Shown here: piece after piece, positions 34,162-46,168 of the stretch
How positions within the stretch are numbered: position 1 is the first letter of the stretch
Layout: each line of letters begins with the position of its first letter
Assembly: GCA_001414345.1 (NCBI GenBank)
Contig: LLCB01000278.1
Coordinates: 1-64,000 of the forward strand
Reading direction: 5' to 3'
Length of the DNA stretch: 64,000 nt
Source: Hymenoscyphus infarciens
Lineage: Eukaryota > Ascomycota > Leotiomycetes > Helotiales > Helotiaceae
Made by a program: the position numbers and the translations under genes
The notes under the pieces: model-generated
Database searches by the model: none
What the model was told of the DNA's origin: nothing
Seen by the model: only the letters and a program-made list of their open reading frames with translations

Positions 34162-34500
34162 ATCCCCGCGGAGTCAGACCTAGTCGTTCCACGGTTGCAT
34201 CGTATCAGTCACTTTTTAGAAGTTGCCCGTCCTGCAGATATGTGGGGGTTAACCAAATTGGGGAATTATTCCATTGGCCAGCTAATCCGCGAGCAGATCC
34301 GGGATCTAATCACGATAGGACGTTGAAAAGAGGAAAGTTTAGCAAACGTACGGAAACGTCAGCACCGCCTGTATGTCACTAAAAGGCATATCGAGTGCGC
34401 TCTCTTGCTACCATCCCAGCACGAGGTTCGAGGTCTTTTTATGGAGGCGGAAAAGTATGTGGGTGTATTCCTTAGGTAGTATATAAGACGTTGGTAGGAG
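34162..34500 (+). pseudogene. Second decayed BTB-like fragment
   Basis: The plus-strand frame starting at 34162 after a TACTAG acceptor-like site reads RLHRISHFLEVARPADMW, then LTKLGNYSIGQLIREQI, a TGA at 34324-34326, then RLYVTKRHIECALLLPSQ followed by VRGLFMEAEKYV, and a TAG at 34477-34479. It follows the same order as the intact neighbour (LIELARLMEHWEIKDLNLESRI, then RYFTTEHLESVFSLP and LRDLFVMAGVDAF). The similarity is low, so it is an older or different family member. Both stops are one C-to-T step from CGA and CAG. The orientation is opposite to the other two copies. Confidence 0.6.
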
Positions 34501-37500
34501 ACGAAAGCAAGGCCTTTCTATAACTCTTTTCTAGGTAGCAGGCTACTATAGAAAAGACAATCGGCAATCCTAGATCGCGCAGAGAAATGAACCATTATTC
34601 TGGAATTTTCTCACGTTAACAAAAAGCTCAAAAAAAGTTATGATAATGTTTTTGCTAAAATGATTCAGCTGTAAGAGTTGAAATGTTAAAGACATCCATT
34701 CACACAACACTAGTAAAAAGGAGATAATGAGATAGTAAGTAAGCATTGAATCAAGCACGTCTCTTATAGCAACCCCCAAAGTATATCATTATAACATAGG
34801 TAATCTTTACTCGGATTTCGTAAGTTAATTTAGTTAGGTAAAGCTTATCAAGCTGTGAGGAATTATGTAGCCCAGAGTATTTGGTTTTTTTTACAGGTTA
34901 TGCTATGCGACTTTCAGCATCCTTTCAGCACATGAAACTTTAGGAAAGCAAACCAAACAAAAGATTCTACAAAATTTGGCTTTTCGTCAACCTAAGGGGG
35001 ATGCTGGAGAAAATTCGCCGGGGAGCGGGGGAAGATCCATTCCAGGCCGGGGAAGCGGGGGTGTTCCCAACCTCGTCCATTGTTCCATTCAGCTAGAAAA
35101 CGCCATTGCAAAAGAAAGTCCAATAGCATCCACGGAAAAGTAAGCGCAAGGGGGTGATAACGTGGTATCGAAACATATCTGCTACCTGCAAAACGGAAAG
35201 TGTTGCGTATCGAGGCTGTGCCTCCGTAATCTTGGGATATTTTTCCATTCATCCGGTTCCATACAGAAAGATCCACTCTATGCATGGCGAAAAATAGGCG
35301 TGACAATATCGAGGGTTGAACATCAAAATCATTATGCACGTCAGCTTGCGCAATGGAATTGGCGAGACTCCTTTGGTCTAAGAAATAAGCCTCGATTGTG
35401 GAGGTGTGCAACTTTGTAATTCGAATTGGAAAGTCCATCATGTTCCTTTCTCGCAACGCTGACAAGCCGACCAACGCCTCCAAGGTGCAGGCCAAGCTAC
35501 GGAATGGCTTCGTGGCTGGCTTCGTAGCTGATGTTTAATCAAGAGTGATCATCACTTGGGCGAAAGGGCAAGCATCGTTTTTTGGGACGTGAGTCGAATC
35601 GTTGGAAATAAGACGGCTTGAATTGAGCGCCATTGAATTCCATGCAGAAATGTTGGTGTTTAATGAGGTTCCTCTCCGAGACTTATAAGATAAAGAATGT
35701 GGTGGGGTAGGTGATCTATGTGCCACATTAGTGCACTCTTGGGAGCCCACGGAGCCTTGTCCATGTATTCAGCCATAGCCGATTCCCATTCGCGATGTAT
35801 TCATCCACAATTGTTGTGTCACATTGTTGATCGGTTTCCTGAAACAGGCGGAGTGTCTTTGGAAAGTGAGGAGAAATTTAGTAATGAGGTGGGGAAGCAG
35901 GGTTTGGCAAGCGATCCACGATGAGTGATCAGCCAAGCAAATTTCTTTTCAAGTCAGTGTTTTCATGATGGTGTTGTGTCCAGAGTCCAGACGTCTGGCT
36001 GTCATCTTCTGTTGCATATCCTTACAAATTCCCCGTTTGGTACAGTATCAATGGATCCCAGAGAATGCGGGGTACCACAGGTACTCCGTTACCCCGTACT
36101 TGCAAGTAGAAAACAGAAAAGAGTTCAGGCACCAAACCACGTTCGTTGTTCCTCAAGCTTCCAATCCTCGATTCCCGGGACTTCCGGGGTAAGGTGACAG
36201 TGTTGACCATGCGAACGAAGCCAAAAGGAACCGAAATTCTTCAGCTGGTACTCCCTACCGGTAGGCACGAGTAAGCTTTGCATAGGATACTCCTGGTCGC
36301 CTACTCAACATTTGGTGTTACTAGTACATTGTGTTATGAAGAAAAAGACCAACAACACTGTTAAATGTAAATTAGTTGAAGAGATTGCGGCATAATTGAC
36401 AGCCTCTTAGCAAGCGGCTGACTGAACGCTAAGTTCCCACTGAGTCTGGGAAGAGAATAAATAACACACGATGCAGGTGGTGTGTGTTAGGGGTGTCGAG
36501 GTGGTGTTGAGCAAAGAAGGAGAGAAGACCGAAGGTTAGAATAGGCTGATTTGGGGATAATCGATTTCCCGTTCCGGGCCCCCCTTTTCTTACCACAGGA
36601 AGACTAGTGCTGAGCTTAAGCGAATAAGCGGAAGCTTGCAACCACCTCGGTCTTGCATGGCATGGCGCATGTCACCCCAGTTTCCAGCATTTTTTCCGTC
36701 ATGTTTTCTTTCCATGTCGAAAGAGCTGCAGCTCTCGGGAAGAATTGCCGCGCAACACCATTAACACGAGCGTACGCTTCACCAGTCAGTGTACAACATT
36801 TCCAGCAGGAGCCGGATTCCAGAAAAACGCCGCAAAAGACCCCGTGGCCTGATCTGGACCTGCGCCACGAATTCAAAGTCTGGAGACCGGAGAACTGGAG
36901 ATCTTTGAAATCTGGAGACCCCAAGACGAACGGGCACCATTGTGGGAACCAGAATTTCAGACTTCCTCCGCACCGAACCAGCTCATCATTGACGAGATTG
37001 GTCAAAGACGCTGCAAGAGGGTCCGGCGTTAAAGAAGCCTCCACTAGTGTTGTGCCATCCCATCCACGGTTCGGCAGGACAGAAGGAGCATGGCATGGCT
37101 TCTCTGGCTTTAACACGGAGAGGATGTGCAAATCGGACACAAGCTAAGTACGGGAAAGCAGGCGTAATTTGGTAGAAGTAGTAAGTAGCATTTCCCGCAT
37201 ACGGGGCTTTCGCGGGGATCTGCTATTGTTGACATTTATTTGTCAGGGTTCGATGACGGCCATGTCTGGAAAGGTAATGGTGATCTCCACTCCCCCCTCG
37301 GTAGCTAGTACTTACTAGCTACCTTGTCTTGTCGAGCATTCACCCAAACAGCCTTAACCTACATCCCGGCAGACGAGATGAGTGCATCTCAAGTACTTTC
37401 GCCGTGTTGGTGTTAATTTCCATCTCTAGTTTTTTATTGGAAACCCTTCACTAGGCCGGCCACCTCATTCACAACTGCTTCCCTACCCCCCTCACGCTGG

Positions 37501-37849
37501 ATCATCTCCAATCAGCTTCAAAAGAAGAGCCAGCGCAAGACTTCAATGCCCCACTATATGCAATCCTAATCCTAGAGTTCTTGGAACCCTACCTTACAAT
37601 CACTGCTACCCCGGTCTGACTACCCCATCATATCATATTTCTCCTATATATCCCCATGCTGCACCTCGAGCTTTTGCCTTCTCTCGTCTGAACCACAAAT
37701 ATCCTCCACATTACCCACAATAAGAGTGTTCTCCTCGTCGCAAGGACCTCGAGCTCACCTTCCATTGTTCGCGCACAACTGAAATCGAAAAGAAAAAGAA
37801 GTTTAGAATTGCTATCCTCACCTTTATTTATCCTTAACCCAATATCACA
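34501..37849. other. 3.3 kb without a recognised gene
   Basis: A 167-codon minus-strand frame (34992-35495, no early ATG) and overlapping opposite-strand frames at 36616-37147 were read and not recognised. Two long frames on opposite strands over the same DNA suggests composition bias rather than genes. The last few hundred bases form the pyrimidine-rich leader of the Ato/GPR1 gene. Confidence 0.4.
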
Positions 37850-39023
37850 ATGGCGACCACAACATCAACAGAGCCGGTAAACAACAAGGAATACGACACG
37901 ACAGCTACTCATGACCACGTCAACACTGCCCCAACAAACGGAAACCGAGGCTTTGGCAACTACGGAGGAAACCCTCTTGCCCGTAAGTCCTCATTTCCTC
38001 CCAACACCCACCTTCCTCGCGAAGGAAGCCCCCAGAGCTGTCATAGAATCTCTCTCCCCTCTGCTCCTCAGATATTTTTCATACCTCCAGAAGTAGACTG
38101 ACTCTGAGATTCTATAGATGTATCCACCGGCGATTCCGCACGCTTACCAGCTTTCGGAGGAGAGTTCCAGCCAGGACTGTATAGACCAACCAACCACCGC
38201 AAATTCGCAAACCCAGCTCCATTGGGATTGGCCGCGTTCGCGCTCACCACTTTCGTCCTCTCACTTATCAATATCCAAGTTCGCGAGGTGAAGCAGGCCA
38301 ATATTGCTGTTGCTTTGGCTTATGGATATGGAGGAATTGTACAATTGCTTGCTGGCATGTGGTAAGTCCTCTCACTCTTCGTATGAATTTTGTGAGATTC
38401 AATGCTGACCTCCAATTTTTCCAGGGAAATGGCAGTAGGAAACACCTTCGGTGCCACCGCTCTCTCCTCATACGGCGGTTTCTGGATCTCCTACGCAATC
38501 ATCTCCACCCCCGGCGGCTTCAACATCGCAGCGGCCTACGCCACGAAAAACGCAACCACCGGCGCCGCAACAGGAGCAGGCGTAAACGACCTCAACAACG
38601 CCCTAGGATTCTTCCTCATCGGCTGGTTCATCTTCACCTTTCTCCTCTTAATCTGTACGCTCAAATCGACAGTCGCATTCTTCCTCCTCTTCTTCACGCT
38701 TGATCTCGCATTCCTGTTCCTGGCCATTGGACATTTCCAGGCGGACAAGAATGGGAAGGTTCTCCTCGGGTCGCAGAAGGCGGGTGGATATTTTGGGCTG
38801 TTTGCGGCGTTTTTGGCTTGGTATAATGCGTTGGCTGGTATTGCTGATTCTTCGTAAGTTTTCCCTCTTTCTCTTTGGCATACTCGCTTGGTTGGACACG
38901 CGGCTTACTCTCTCTCACAGAAACTCATTCTTCGTCATCCCCGTCGCTCACTTCCCATGGTCCGTCAAGGGACGTGAGCTCAGAGCAGCCAACAACACCA
39001 AGAGCGAACGCGCTACCGTCTAG
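37850..39023 (+). CDS. Acetate transporter family protein (GPR1/FUN34/YaaH, Ato)
   Basis: Four exons: 37850-37982, 38118-38361, 38425-38853 and 38921-39023, giving 302 residues, the usual size. After a Thr/Asn-rich cytosolic tail it has the family signature [21 protein letters not shown] at the first membrane segment. Six hydrophobic segments follow, with [35 protein letters not shown] as the second conserved block, split by an intron inside the Trp codon. Family knowledge: plasma-membrane uptake or export of acetate and ammonium (yeast Ady2/Ato3, Aspergillus AcpA). The substrate is an inference from the family. Confidence 0.93.
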
Positions 39024-39520
39024 AAGCTTAGACCTAGTTTGCATTTGCTTTTTTGTTTCGTTATTTCGCATTTCTTATCGGGGTTATCATTACCACATGC
39101 TGGAAAGGAAGGGAATGGGAATCGCATATACGTGATATCACCAGGGAGGAATCAAAAATATCTTCTTGGGATACGATGGTATGTCACGTAGGGTTGTACG
39201 GTGAGGTAGGTGGGAAAAAAGATTAGTAAATCACGTCTTTTTGGGTGGATAAATCAGTGGATGTGGGTGGTGGGGTGAATTATTACATTTAACATTTATT
39301 AATTGATGGAGAGTATTATGACTATTTCAAAGGGGATGTGTGAAGCTCACCTGAACTCCTGAACTCTATTTCAGGTGATGTGATATCAGCACGATGGTTT
39401 CACGAATGAATAACAAGCCATATCTATGCAAGAATGATAAGTAAAACAATCTATCGACTTCACTTACGCTTATTCGTTTCCCTTACTATTCCACCAAAGT
39501 GACGCGCACTCAACAACTAC
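39024..39520. other. 3' intergenic region
   Basis: AT-rich space between convergent genes. No feature seen. Confidence 0.4.
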
Positions 39521-40069
39521 TTAAGCGGTAGGTGCATCTCTCAATAGTGCCAGCAACTTCTCCATCTCCTCCGCACTCTCGGCTGACGCACTACTAACAT
39601 CCACCCTAAGAAAATCAGCCAACTTCACAAACTCATCCCACACTCGATCCCTCCACACCTCCCAATTCCGAATCCGAAGACGGAATAAAAACATCTGTTG
39701 AAGTTCACCCGACCATTCTTCATAAAGGCAAGTACTAAACCCACACCACCACGAGAAACTAACCCTTTCTCCCTAATTAGTTCGATGGGAGCTTCGGAAT
39801 CGTACGTTAGACGGGCTCGGAAGAATGCGGATTGCTCGAGGATGCGGATGCGGATGGGGCAGTGGGTTTCGTAGATTTCCTTGTCGTTGGCTTGAGGATG
39901 GGTGGTGTTCGTGTCTACGAAGGGGCGGGCGGTCGAGTTTGGTGGGTTGGGTGATGTGGGGGGTGTCTGCGAAGAGCTCTTCTCGGGAAAGAAGACGTCT
40001 AGCACGAGGCCAGGAGTCGATATCCTTTCGGGAGAGGTTAGCGAGAGGGTGGGTTAGTTCGTCGGCCAT
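39521..40069 (-). pseudogene. Small fungal protein gene with a disrupted frame
   Basis: The ATG at 40069 opens MADELTHPLANLSRKDIDSWPRAR, but from about 40005 coding character continues only in another frame: DVFFPEKSS, then FVDTNTTHPQANDKEIYETH, RILEQSAFFRARLTYDSEAP and ELIREKGLVSRGG. A 50-nt intron (39695-39744) then joins in phase to NWEVWRDRVWDEFVKLADFL and a Glu-rich end with TAA at 39521-39523. Exon 1 is 325 nt, exactly one nucleotide off phase. No GT-AG pair resolves this, and the downstream frame has no ATG. Either a one-base frameshift inactivated the gene or the sequence has an indel error. Function unknown. Confidence 0.55.
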
Positions 40070-40741
40070 GTTGGAAGTGGTGGTGGTGAAGAACGAGTAG
40101 CGATGTGGTAAGGTGTGCTGATATGAAATGTGAGATATGAGGTGTATGCGTAGAGATACCTGAGAGAGAGAAATCCGAGCATGAGAGCAGGGAGAAACGA
40201 AGGAATATATGCTCGGTTTTGGGGAAATAAATCATTGCTCTTGGTCAACGACTCTAGGCCATTGTTTTCACACCGACCAAGGACCCTTTCTCTTCCCTGT
40301 GCTGGGGACAAAGCAGGTAGCTTGGGAACGAGAGAGAATACGCCACCACCCTGATGGAATCGACTAAGGGTTCTCTTTTATTTTATTTTTGATTTTGTTT
40401 TATTTTGATTGAGAAGAGATAGAGCGAGCAATATATATGCAACAGAAGAAAAGAAGAAAACAATAGGCCCTGTCCTCCAGAGTACGGGACGATGAGGGTT
40501 TTGCTATGTAGTTGCAAAAATGACTTGGCAAGTGCAGACATAATCTACGAGGCGAAAGTACGATCTGCAAGCAAGAAATGCACAGCGGTGGGCCAGAAGC
40601 CGAATCCCAAAATGGGAAGTCACCATTAAGATGAAACTCTTCAAATGCGGTATTCAAGGTCGTTCCTTCCATCTTCATGGCCTCGACCCACCATGATGAG
40701 AGCAGAGATGAAACCTAGGGCCCCTGATAAGTGTTGCCTGC
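40070..40741. other. Intergenic, no gene supported
   Basis: Only short frames with no motifs. T-rich simple sequence near 40380-40400. Confidence 0.4.
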
Positions 40742-40985
40742 CACCCTGTAGATAGAATAAGTGGCAGTAATCAGGCCTCTACAGCCCGCTGTGTAGAACT
40801 TGACGCAAATTTTATGAAAACTACTTCCGTAGAAGCTGGATAATGACTACTTAACATCTTCTGCTTCTGCTTCTGCTTATATTTTTGTTTTGCTTTGCTT
40901 TTGCAATTTTTCCACATTCTGTTATTGGCTGCTACAAAGTTTTGTAGGGTTGCTAATTACTGCCACTTATTCTGACTACAGGGTG
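40742..40985. mobile_element. Small TIR element (MITE), 244 bp
   Basis: Terminal inverted repeats of about 34 bp: left CACCCTGTAGATAGAATAAG, reverse complement of right CACCCTGTAGTCAGAATAAG, both continuing TGGCAGTAAT. It is flanked by CCTGC on both sides (40737-40741 and 40986-40990), a candidate 5-bp target duplication. The interior holds a TTCTGC triplet run near 40858-40877. There is no coding capacity. Superfamily uncertain because the duplication length is only weakly supported. Confidence 0.7.
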
Positions 40986-42114
40986 CCTGCTAAGCTTCCT
41001 CAAGTGTCGATCCTGACCTCGACCGCTTCATAATCTGTAGAGTGAAGTTTGTCACAAATTCAGAATTTTACTCCCTCTTCTCTACTCGTCTTCACATCTC
41101 GTTCTTTCCACTTCTCGTCTTGTGGTTTATATTTTCCTCTTATCATTTTGCTTGTCATCTCATAATTCAACTAAGCATCTCATCACTGCCCTTGCTTATG
41201 AAATTAGAAAATTTCAAACTACTTTTTACTCAACATTGCATCTTTGAGACGACAAAAAGAAATTGATGTCGTAAGCGCATTTCCAGTCCCCAGACCTGAT
41301 CTGGAGCCCTTCTCAACATTGAAATCCCCCTTGTCGAGATAAAAGGCAGGGAACTAGGTACGGCATTCCAAGAGAAAGATAACACGGGTATGCTTGAGGT
41401 AGGGTTGGGGTTTCTCGAGGGCCCTCTGCCTCAATCTTGGTCTCGGCCCATCCATGACGGGACAGAGAGATTCCCTTCAAGTATAGACGCCCTGTCACCC
41501 TCCGACTGTTGGTACATTCATCAAAGACGCGGGTATCAAGGCAACAAGAAAATAGTAGTAAAACAGAGAATAGAACTGAGAAACCATGACACTTATCTCA
41601 ACCTCTTAAGGCAGGAGATTTGTAAAGTTGATTATGGGAAAACAGAATGAAACTTGACGTTTCAAAGACGGCTCTTGAGGGAAGGAGATTAATCTCGAGT
41701 TGCTTCAAGAATCCAACGGCTGTGACACGAGAAGCGACTGGCAGTAGAGGCCCATGGACAGAATATTGATGAAATGAAGCTATTCACTCATTCCAGATAT
41801 TTTGACTGAAGGCAGTTGATGTGACTCTCCCCCTTTTAAGATGTCGATTGTGTTTTGATTGTGAGGTGGTGTTGTTGTGAGTTGGGATGAAATTAATAGT
41901 CAACCTTTGTCCCACCACGCCACTTGGCGGGGCACTGATATCAACTCCAGGCTCTCTCAGTTACAGCTAACACAACTCCCACTCCCACTCCCACTCCCAC
42001 TCCCACTCCAGGCTACCACATTTCTTCTCCCAACCTACAATTATTTCCCAAGAACCTCAAGCTGGACTTGGGCCATGTATCATTCCCCCATGAATTCATG
42101 AATAGCATTAAATC
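40986..42114. other. Intergenic with a CTCCCA microsatellite
   Basis: A hexanucleotide run (ACTCCC repeated about five times) lies at about 41980-42008, some 110 bp upstream of the RTC5 start, possibly in its leader or promoter. Nothing else recognised. Confidence 0.45.
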
Positions 42115-43987
42115 ATGGGTCAAGCTCAATCGGGCGAGAGCTCCAAGCGTATATCAACAGAACAGCTGAGCCACGAGCTGGTCCGTATCTTCCAGCAGAC
42201 TTCCAACTCCAACTAACGATACATTGCAGGCTCGGAAATTCGCGAAACGATGCTTCACCCCCCTCGAACTCTACTCCTTCCAAGATGTCTTCAAAAGCCT
42301 CGCAGAACACCGCAGCGGCGTTGCCTTTCTGGATGAAGGAACAATTTCGAGATTCCTGGAGATACCGGATATTCTTGGCGTATCTTCGATTGTCTTTCAG
42401 ATGTTGTCATACCTCGGCGCTTTTCCGTTCGGTCAGGATGCGCCGGTGGTACTGGGTTTTGAGCAGATGATAATGGTTGTGGTGATCATGTCGGAGAGAT
42501 ATCAGAGGGTGTTGAAGAAGGGCAATCGAGATAGGACGAAATTGCTATTCCGGAGTCTCGCGGTCTTTGATAGAAAGGAAGGACATCCGGAATCGAAAGA
42601 AGCGAAGGATCCGGGGGCAGATAAACAAGCGCCAGAGCAAAACGATCCTCCTAGGAGTCATGCTGCCGGATTTGCGGTTGATGAAGGTGTGGAGGATGAA
42701 GAAGAGGACGATGACGACCTAGCTCTTGCTGCTCTGGAATCTCTCGATGCAATCGAAGTATTTCGACAAGGAGATCTTCCTATAGCTCAAGCATCAATCC
42801 CATCCGACAACCTCAGGAAGCTAATTATGCTTCTCCTTCTCATCGCTCCACTCAGCACTCAAGAAAGTCTTGCCCACCACGCTGGAAGACTAACAGGCGA
42901 ACACCTCGAAGGTCTGCGTAAAACAGCAGACAATATCCTAGCAGCATTTGTGAACGTGGAAAAGTTCCCCGGCGTCAAAATCCATCAATTTAATACGGTG
43001 ATACCCATCAGTTTACCTTTTCTCTTCAATGGCTTCAATCCCTTATTTGAGCACTTTTTATTTTCCAAGACCATCGATTTCACAAAACGAAAAGATGGAT
43101 CGACTGCCCCTCAACCATTAGATCCTGCTTTAGACCAACCTCTCCTCCAACGAGAAGGAGAAATTTTAGATTTGAATGTACTTTCACAACTCTCGTTTTT
43201 CCTTCCCGGGGACTCGTTATTTCGACGCCTCCGATTATTATACTCTGGTGGTGACGCAGGCTTCTCCCTAGGAAGCTTCGAAACCAAAGTCTTCAACTGG
43301 CGAGCTCCCACCATCCTCCTCGTCTCAGGAAATCGGATATCCGATCCTCCAACCGGTGGGCAAGAACGAGCTTTCACCGACACCCTCCGGCCCAAAAGAT
43401 TCCCAGATAGCAGCAAATCCGAGCACCTAACATTTGGAGTCTACATCTCCCAACCCTGGCACGCAACCCACAAAGAATGTTTCGGCGACGCAGAAACCAA
43501 ACTTTTCCAACTCGAACCCGTTCACGAAGTCTTCCACGCCTCAAATCTAAATACCGATTACATATCCTTTACCAAACCTCCCTCCGCCCACTGCGGAATC
43601 TCCTTCGGCTCTCCGCACCCAAAACAAAAACAAACTTCTGGTTTAGCTACACATGTAAACCTAGGTCCCGTCTCTCTAATGCTCGATTCCTCGTTTGAAT
43701 TCGGGATTTTCACTCATAATTATACTTCTTCTGGGGGAGCATTCCATAATTCCGAGACGAGAAGATTCGATTTCGAGGACAGATTTGAGATTGAGAGTTT
43801 GGAAGTTTGGGGGTGTGGAGGAGATTCGGAGGCTGAGGAGCAGAGAAGTAGATGGAATTGGGAAGAACGGGAGGCGGAGGCGAGGAGGAGGGTTAATCTT
43901 GGGACGGGAGATATTGAAGCTGATAGGGCTTTACTTGAGATGGCGGGGTTGATTGGAGCTAATCGGAGTGGGGGGTCGATGAACTGA
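42115..43987 (+). CDS. RTC5: RTC5-like TLDc-domain protein
   Basis: Two exons, 42115-42180 and 42230-43987 (49-nt intron with CTAAC branch and TTGCAG acceptor), 607 residues. The start MGQAQS has Gly2 in an N-myristoylation context, as in known fungal Rtc5. The N-terminal helical domain includes FAKRCFTPLELYSFQDVFKSLA and LDEGTISRFLEIPD. The C-terminal TLDc region contains FLPGDSLFRRLRLLYSGGDAGFSLGSFETKVFNW and later LFQLEPVHEVFHAS. Family knowledge: yeast Rtc5 associates with the vacuolar V-ATPase; other TLDc proteins also bind V-ATPase. An acidic tract (DEEEDDDD) separates the domains. Confidence 0.9.
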
Positions 43988-44651
43988 GTGGGAAATGGGT
44001 CTTGTATATGATGGGCGTTTCTGGACTGGATTGGCATTGGGTATGCCCCTCCTTCATTTTAGTCATCTTGAAGTAGTGCGAGAGAAAGATGTATCATTGC
44101 TTGGGAGAAGACCTAGCGCTTACTATATTGCTTCTGGATCCTTAGTTATTCCTTAATTACTAGTAAGTTCTCGTGGTATTTCTTCTCTGACAAGTGTACT
44201 CAGAGTAAAGATAGTCCTAAGACATTTCTGCTATCTAACTATAAAAGGATACCCCCACGTTATCTCCGCATAGAGGATATCAAGCCAGAGTAAAAATGTT
44301 ACACAAGTTTCTCACTCATCCAATCATCAAGGAGAAGTCGAGCACCGTACATATTCCACCAACACTCTACCTTGCAAAACTGCTTGGTCATTCGAGAAGT
44401 GAGGCTTCCCATACTCTAGAGAAGAACCAATCAACCCAAAAAGGGTAAGATAACGCTCGTCTTATCAATCTCATTACGTGTAGGCCTTACACTTTCATAC
44501 GACGACTCTAATGGTTATAAATACTAACTGTTTAATGGCCTTTGTCTCGACTCCAGTCTCTTCCTCTACAGCCCTCCCTCCTATCCCACAATAAGAAGCT
44601 CCATCTACCACAAACGAGCAACAATCCCTCCTCAAAACCCATCACAGCAAA
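43988..44651. other. Intergenic, no gene supported
   Basis: AT-rich 3' flank of RTC5 with no recognised element. A pyrimidine-rich stretch precedes the small frame at 44652. Confidence 0.4.
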
Positions 44652-44840
44652 ATGCCATCTTGCGTTGGCGTACACGGTCATTGCTGTGGATCAGCTACCC
44701 GTGGCACCTTTGTCTGGGTTGATCCGCCGGCTATCCGATGCGATGCTTGCGTGGACAGCACGAAGCAACGGCTTGTTGAGCCGACCGACGGACATGCAAA
44801 CAATCAGCAGGAAACTGGCGAGGACCTCCGCTGTGGTTAG
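44652..44840 (+). CDS. Possible small cysteine-containing peptide
   Basis: 62-codon frame beginning ATGCC in a good fungal context (CAAAATG). The product has six cysteines (at 4, 11, 12, 30, 33, 61) in MPSCVGVHGHCCGSATRG and IRCDACVDS. There is no signal peptide, so it is not a standard effector. A good donor GTAAGT at 44891 lies downstream in another frame, so the frame may be an artefact or a first exon. No family recognised. Confidence 0.3.
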   Translation: MPSCVGVHGHCCGSATRGTFVWVDPPAIRCDACVDSTKQRLVEPTDGHANNQQETGEDLRCG

Positions 44841-45356
44841 GAATCTGGAGGCGAGGCTGAGGGGTGGTGAACTTTGCTCACTTGTGGAGGGTAAGTCTTC
44901 TACCTAGTCCATGCAACTTTACTTCTATCTGTCTCTTCTGTCTTCATGTTGACGAAATTTAGGTTGTGATCGTGTGGCGCCGAGTTTAAACATCATTTGG
45001 CGCGCTATGGGAAAATGGGTTGATGGTATAATGAGGCTGGAGTTCACACTTTCTTTACGAGGCAGCACTAGGTACCTAGGCAAGGAACGGTTAGGGATTG
45101 CTCTTCCACATTTATTCTTGATAATTGATAGACGACTACTTTGAAGTCCGTCCCAGAATGATACTTTCTTCTCCCGTTCCTACTTACCTAGTCTTCTCCA
45201 CAATTCCTTTTCCTCCATGCTGCTACCCATAAGTATACCTATCACCTCTCATTTTTTGACCGCTTCACTTTGTTTTCCTTGTGGACTAGAAGAACCAAGA
45301 AGAGAATTTCCAACATTACGATAATAGAACATTGTACCCGTTTGCTCTCATTCGAG
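44841..45356. other. Intergenic, no gene supported
   Basis: No coding frame or repeat until the MITE at 45357. Confidence 0.35.
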
Positions 45357-45702
45357 CAGCGTGAGAACAAAGTACTCAGTTACTTGGAGTCGCTTAGAGT
45401 AGAGTGGAGTTGAGTAGTGTAGTGGCTTATATCGGATTGAGCAGAGTAGAGTAGAGTAGTAACATTTGAGTACTCGGAGTTACTTCAGGTAAGTGAGACT
45501 AAAGAGAGCATTTATCTATATATAGTATAAATATGCTCGCTTACGTTCTATATTTGCGCTCCGAAACTCGGTCCGCGGTACTCTGAGTTACTGGAGTTAC
45601 TTAGAGCAACTCTAAGGGGTCGTAGAGTAGTGCTTGGAAACCCTTGAGTAGAGTAGAGTAAGACTCTGTTACTCTATTCTACTCTACTCGTTTCTTTCGC
45701 TG
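45357..45702. mobile_element. hAT-type MITE, copy B (shortened)
   Basis: 346 bp with ends CAGCGTGAGAACAAAGTACTC and, on the other strand, CAGCGAAAGAAACGAGTAGAG. It has the same GAGTAGAGTAG subterminal repeats as copies A and C, but a shorter core. The flanking 8-mers (CATTCGAG and CATGAATT) do not match, so the duplication has decayed or one end is rearranged. No coding capacity. Confidence 0.75.
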
Positions 45703-46168
45703 CATGAATTGAGCAGACATAGATATACTAGATTCTAAAGATTTAATTAATTGTTTGTAGTAAGGTGCTAGGATATTTGTGGGGGTCTTACTTCTGTTTG
45801 GTGCTTGTTATTAAATCTTGAGCATTTGGTTATGTTAAAAAATGGATCAAAAGCGTGAAAGATACAGCTCATCTCTGAATCCTAACCTGAAACTCAAACT
45901 GTGAAGTTTACCTCCGTACCAGTTGACATCTTCTATCACCGCGTCCAAGGATGAGAGGGAGATGGGAAGGTACGATCCCGGGGCTAGTCGTGTTTTCCTG
46001 AACAATTATCTCAATCTGGACTCGATACATCGCGACACTAAGAAAATTGAATTGCGAATTTGTACATCCAGTCCATGTTACAGTGCACCTATGATACATA
46101 AAAAGATATACGCTTAAAGACCCAAGAAACGCCCGATATATGCCAAGGACATTGAAAGATATGACCTC
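45703..46168. other. Intergenic, no gene supported
   Basis: Short frames only. Includes the 3' flank of the RCF1 gene. Confidence 0.35.

Noticed and set aside
34992..35495. 167-codon minus-strand frame
   Set aside because: No early ATG, no domain recognised and no flanking splice signals that extend it.
36616..37147. Two overlapping frames of 174 and 164 codons on opposite strands
   Set aside because: Mutual overlap with no family features; likely due to low stop density on both strands.
41980..42008. ACTCCC repeat as a coding repeat
   Set aside because: It is upstream of the RTC5 start with no supported frame; treated as a microsatellite.
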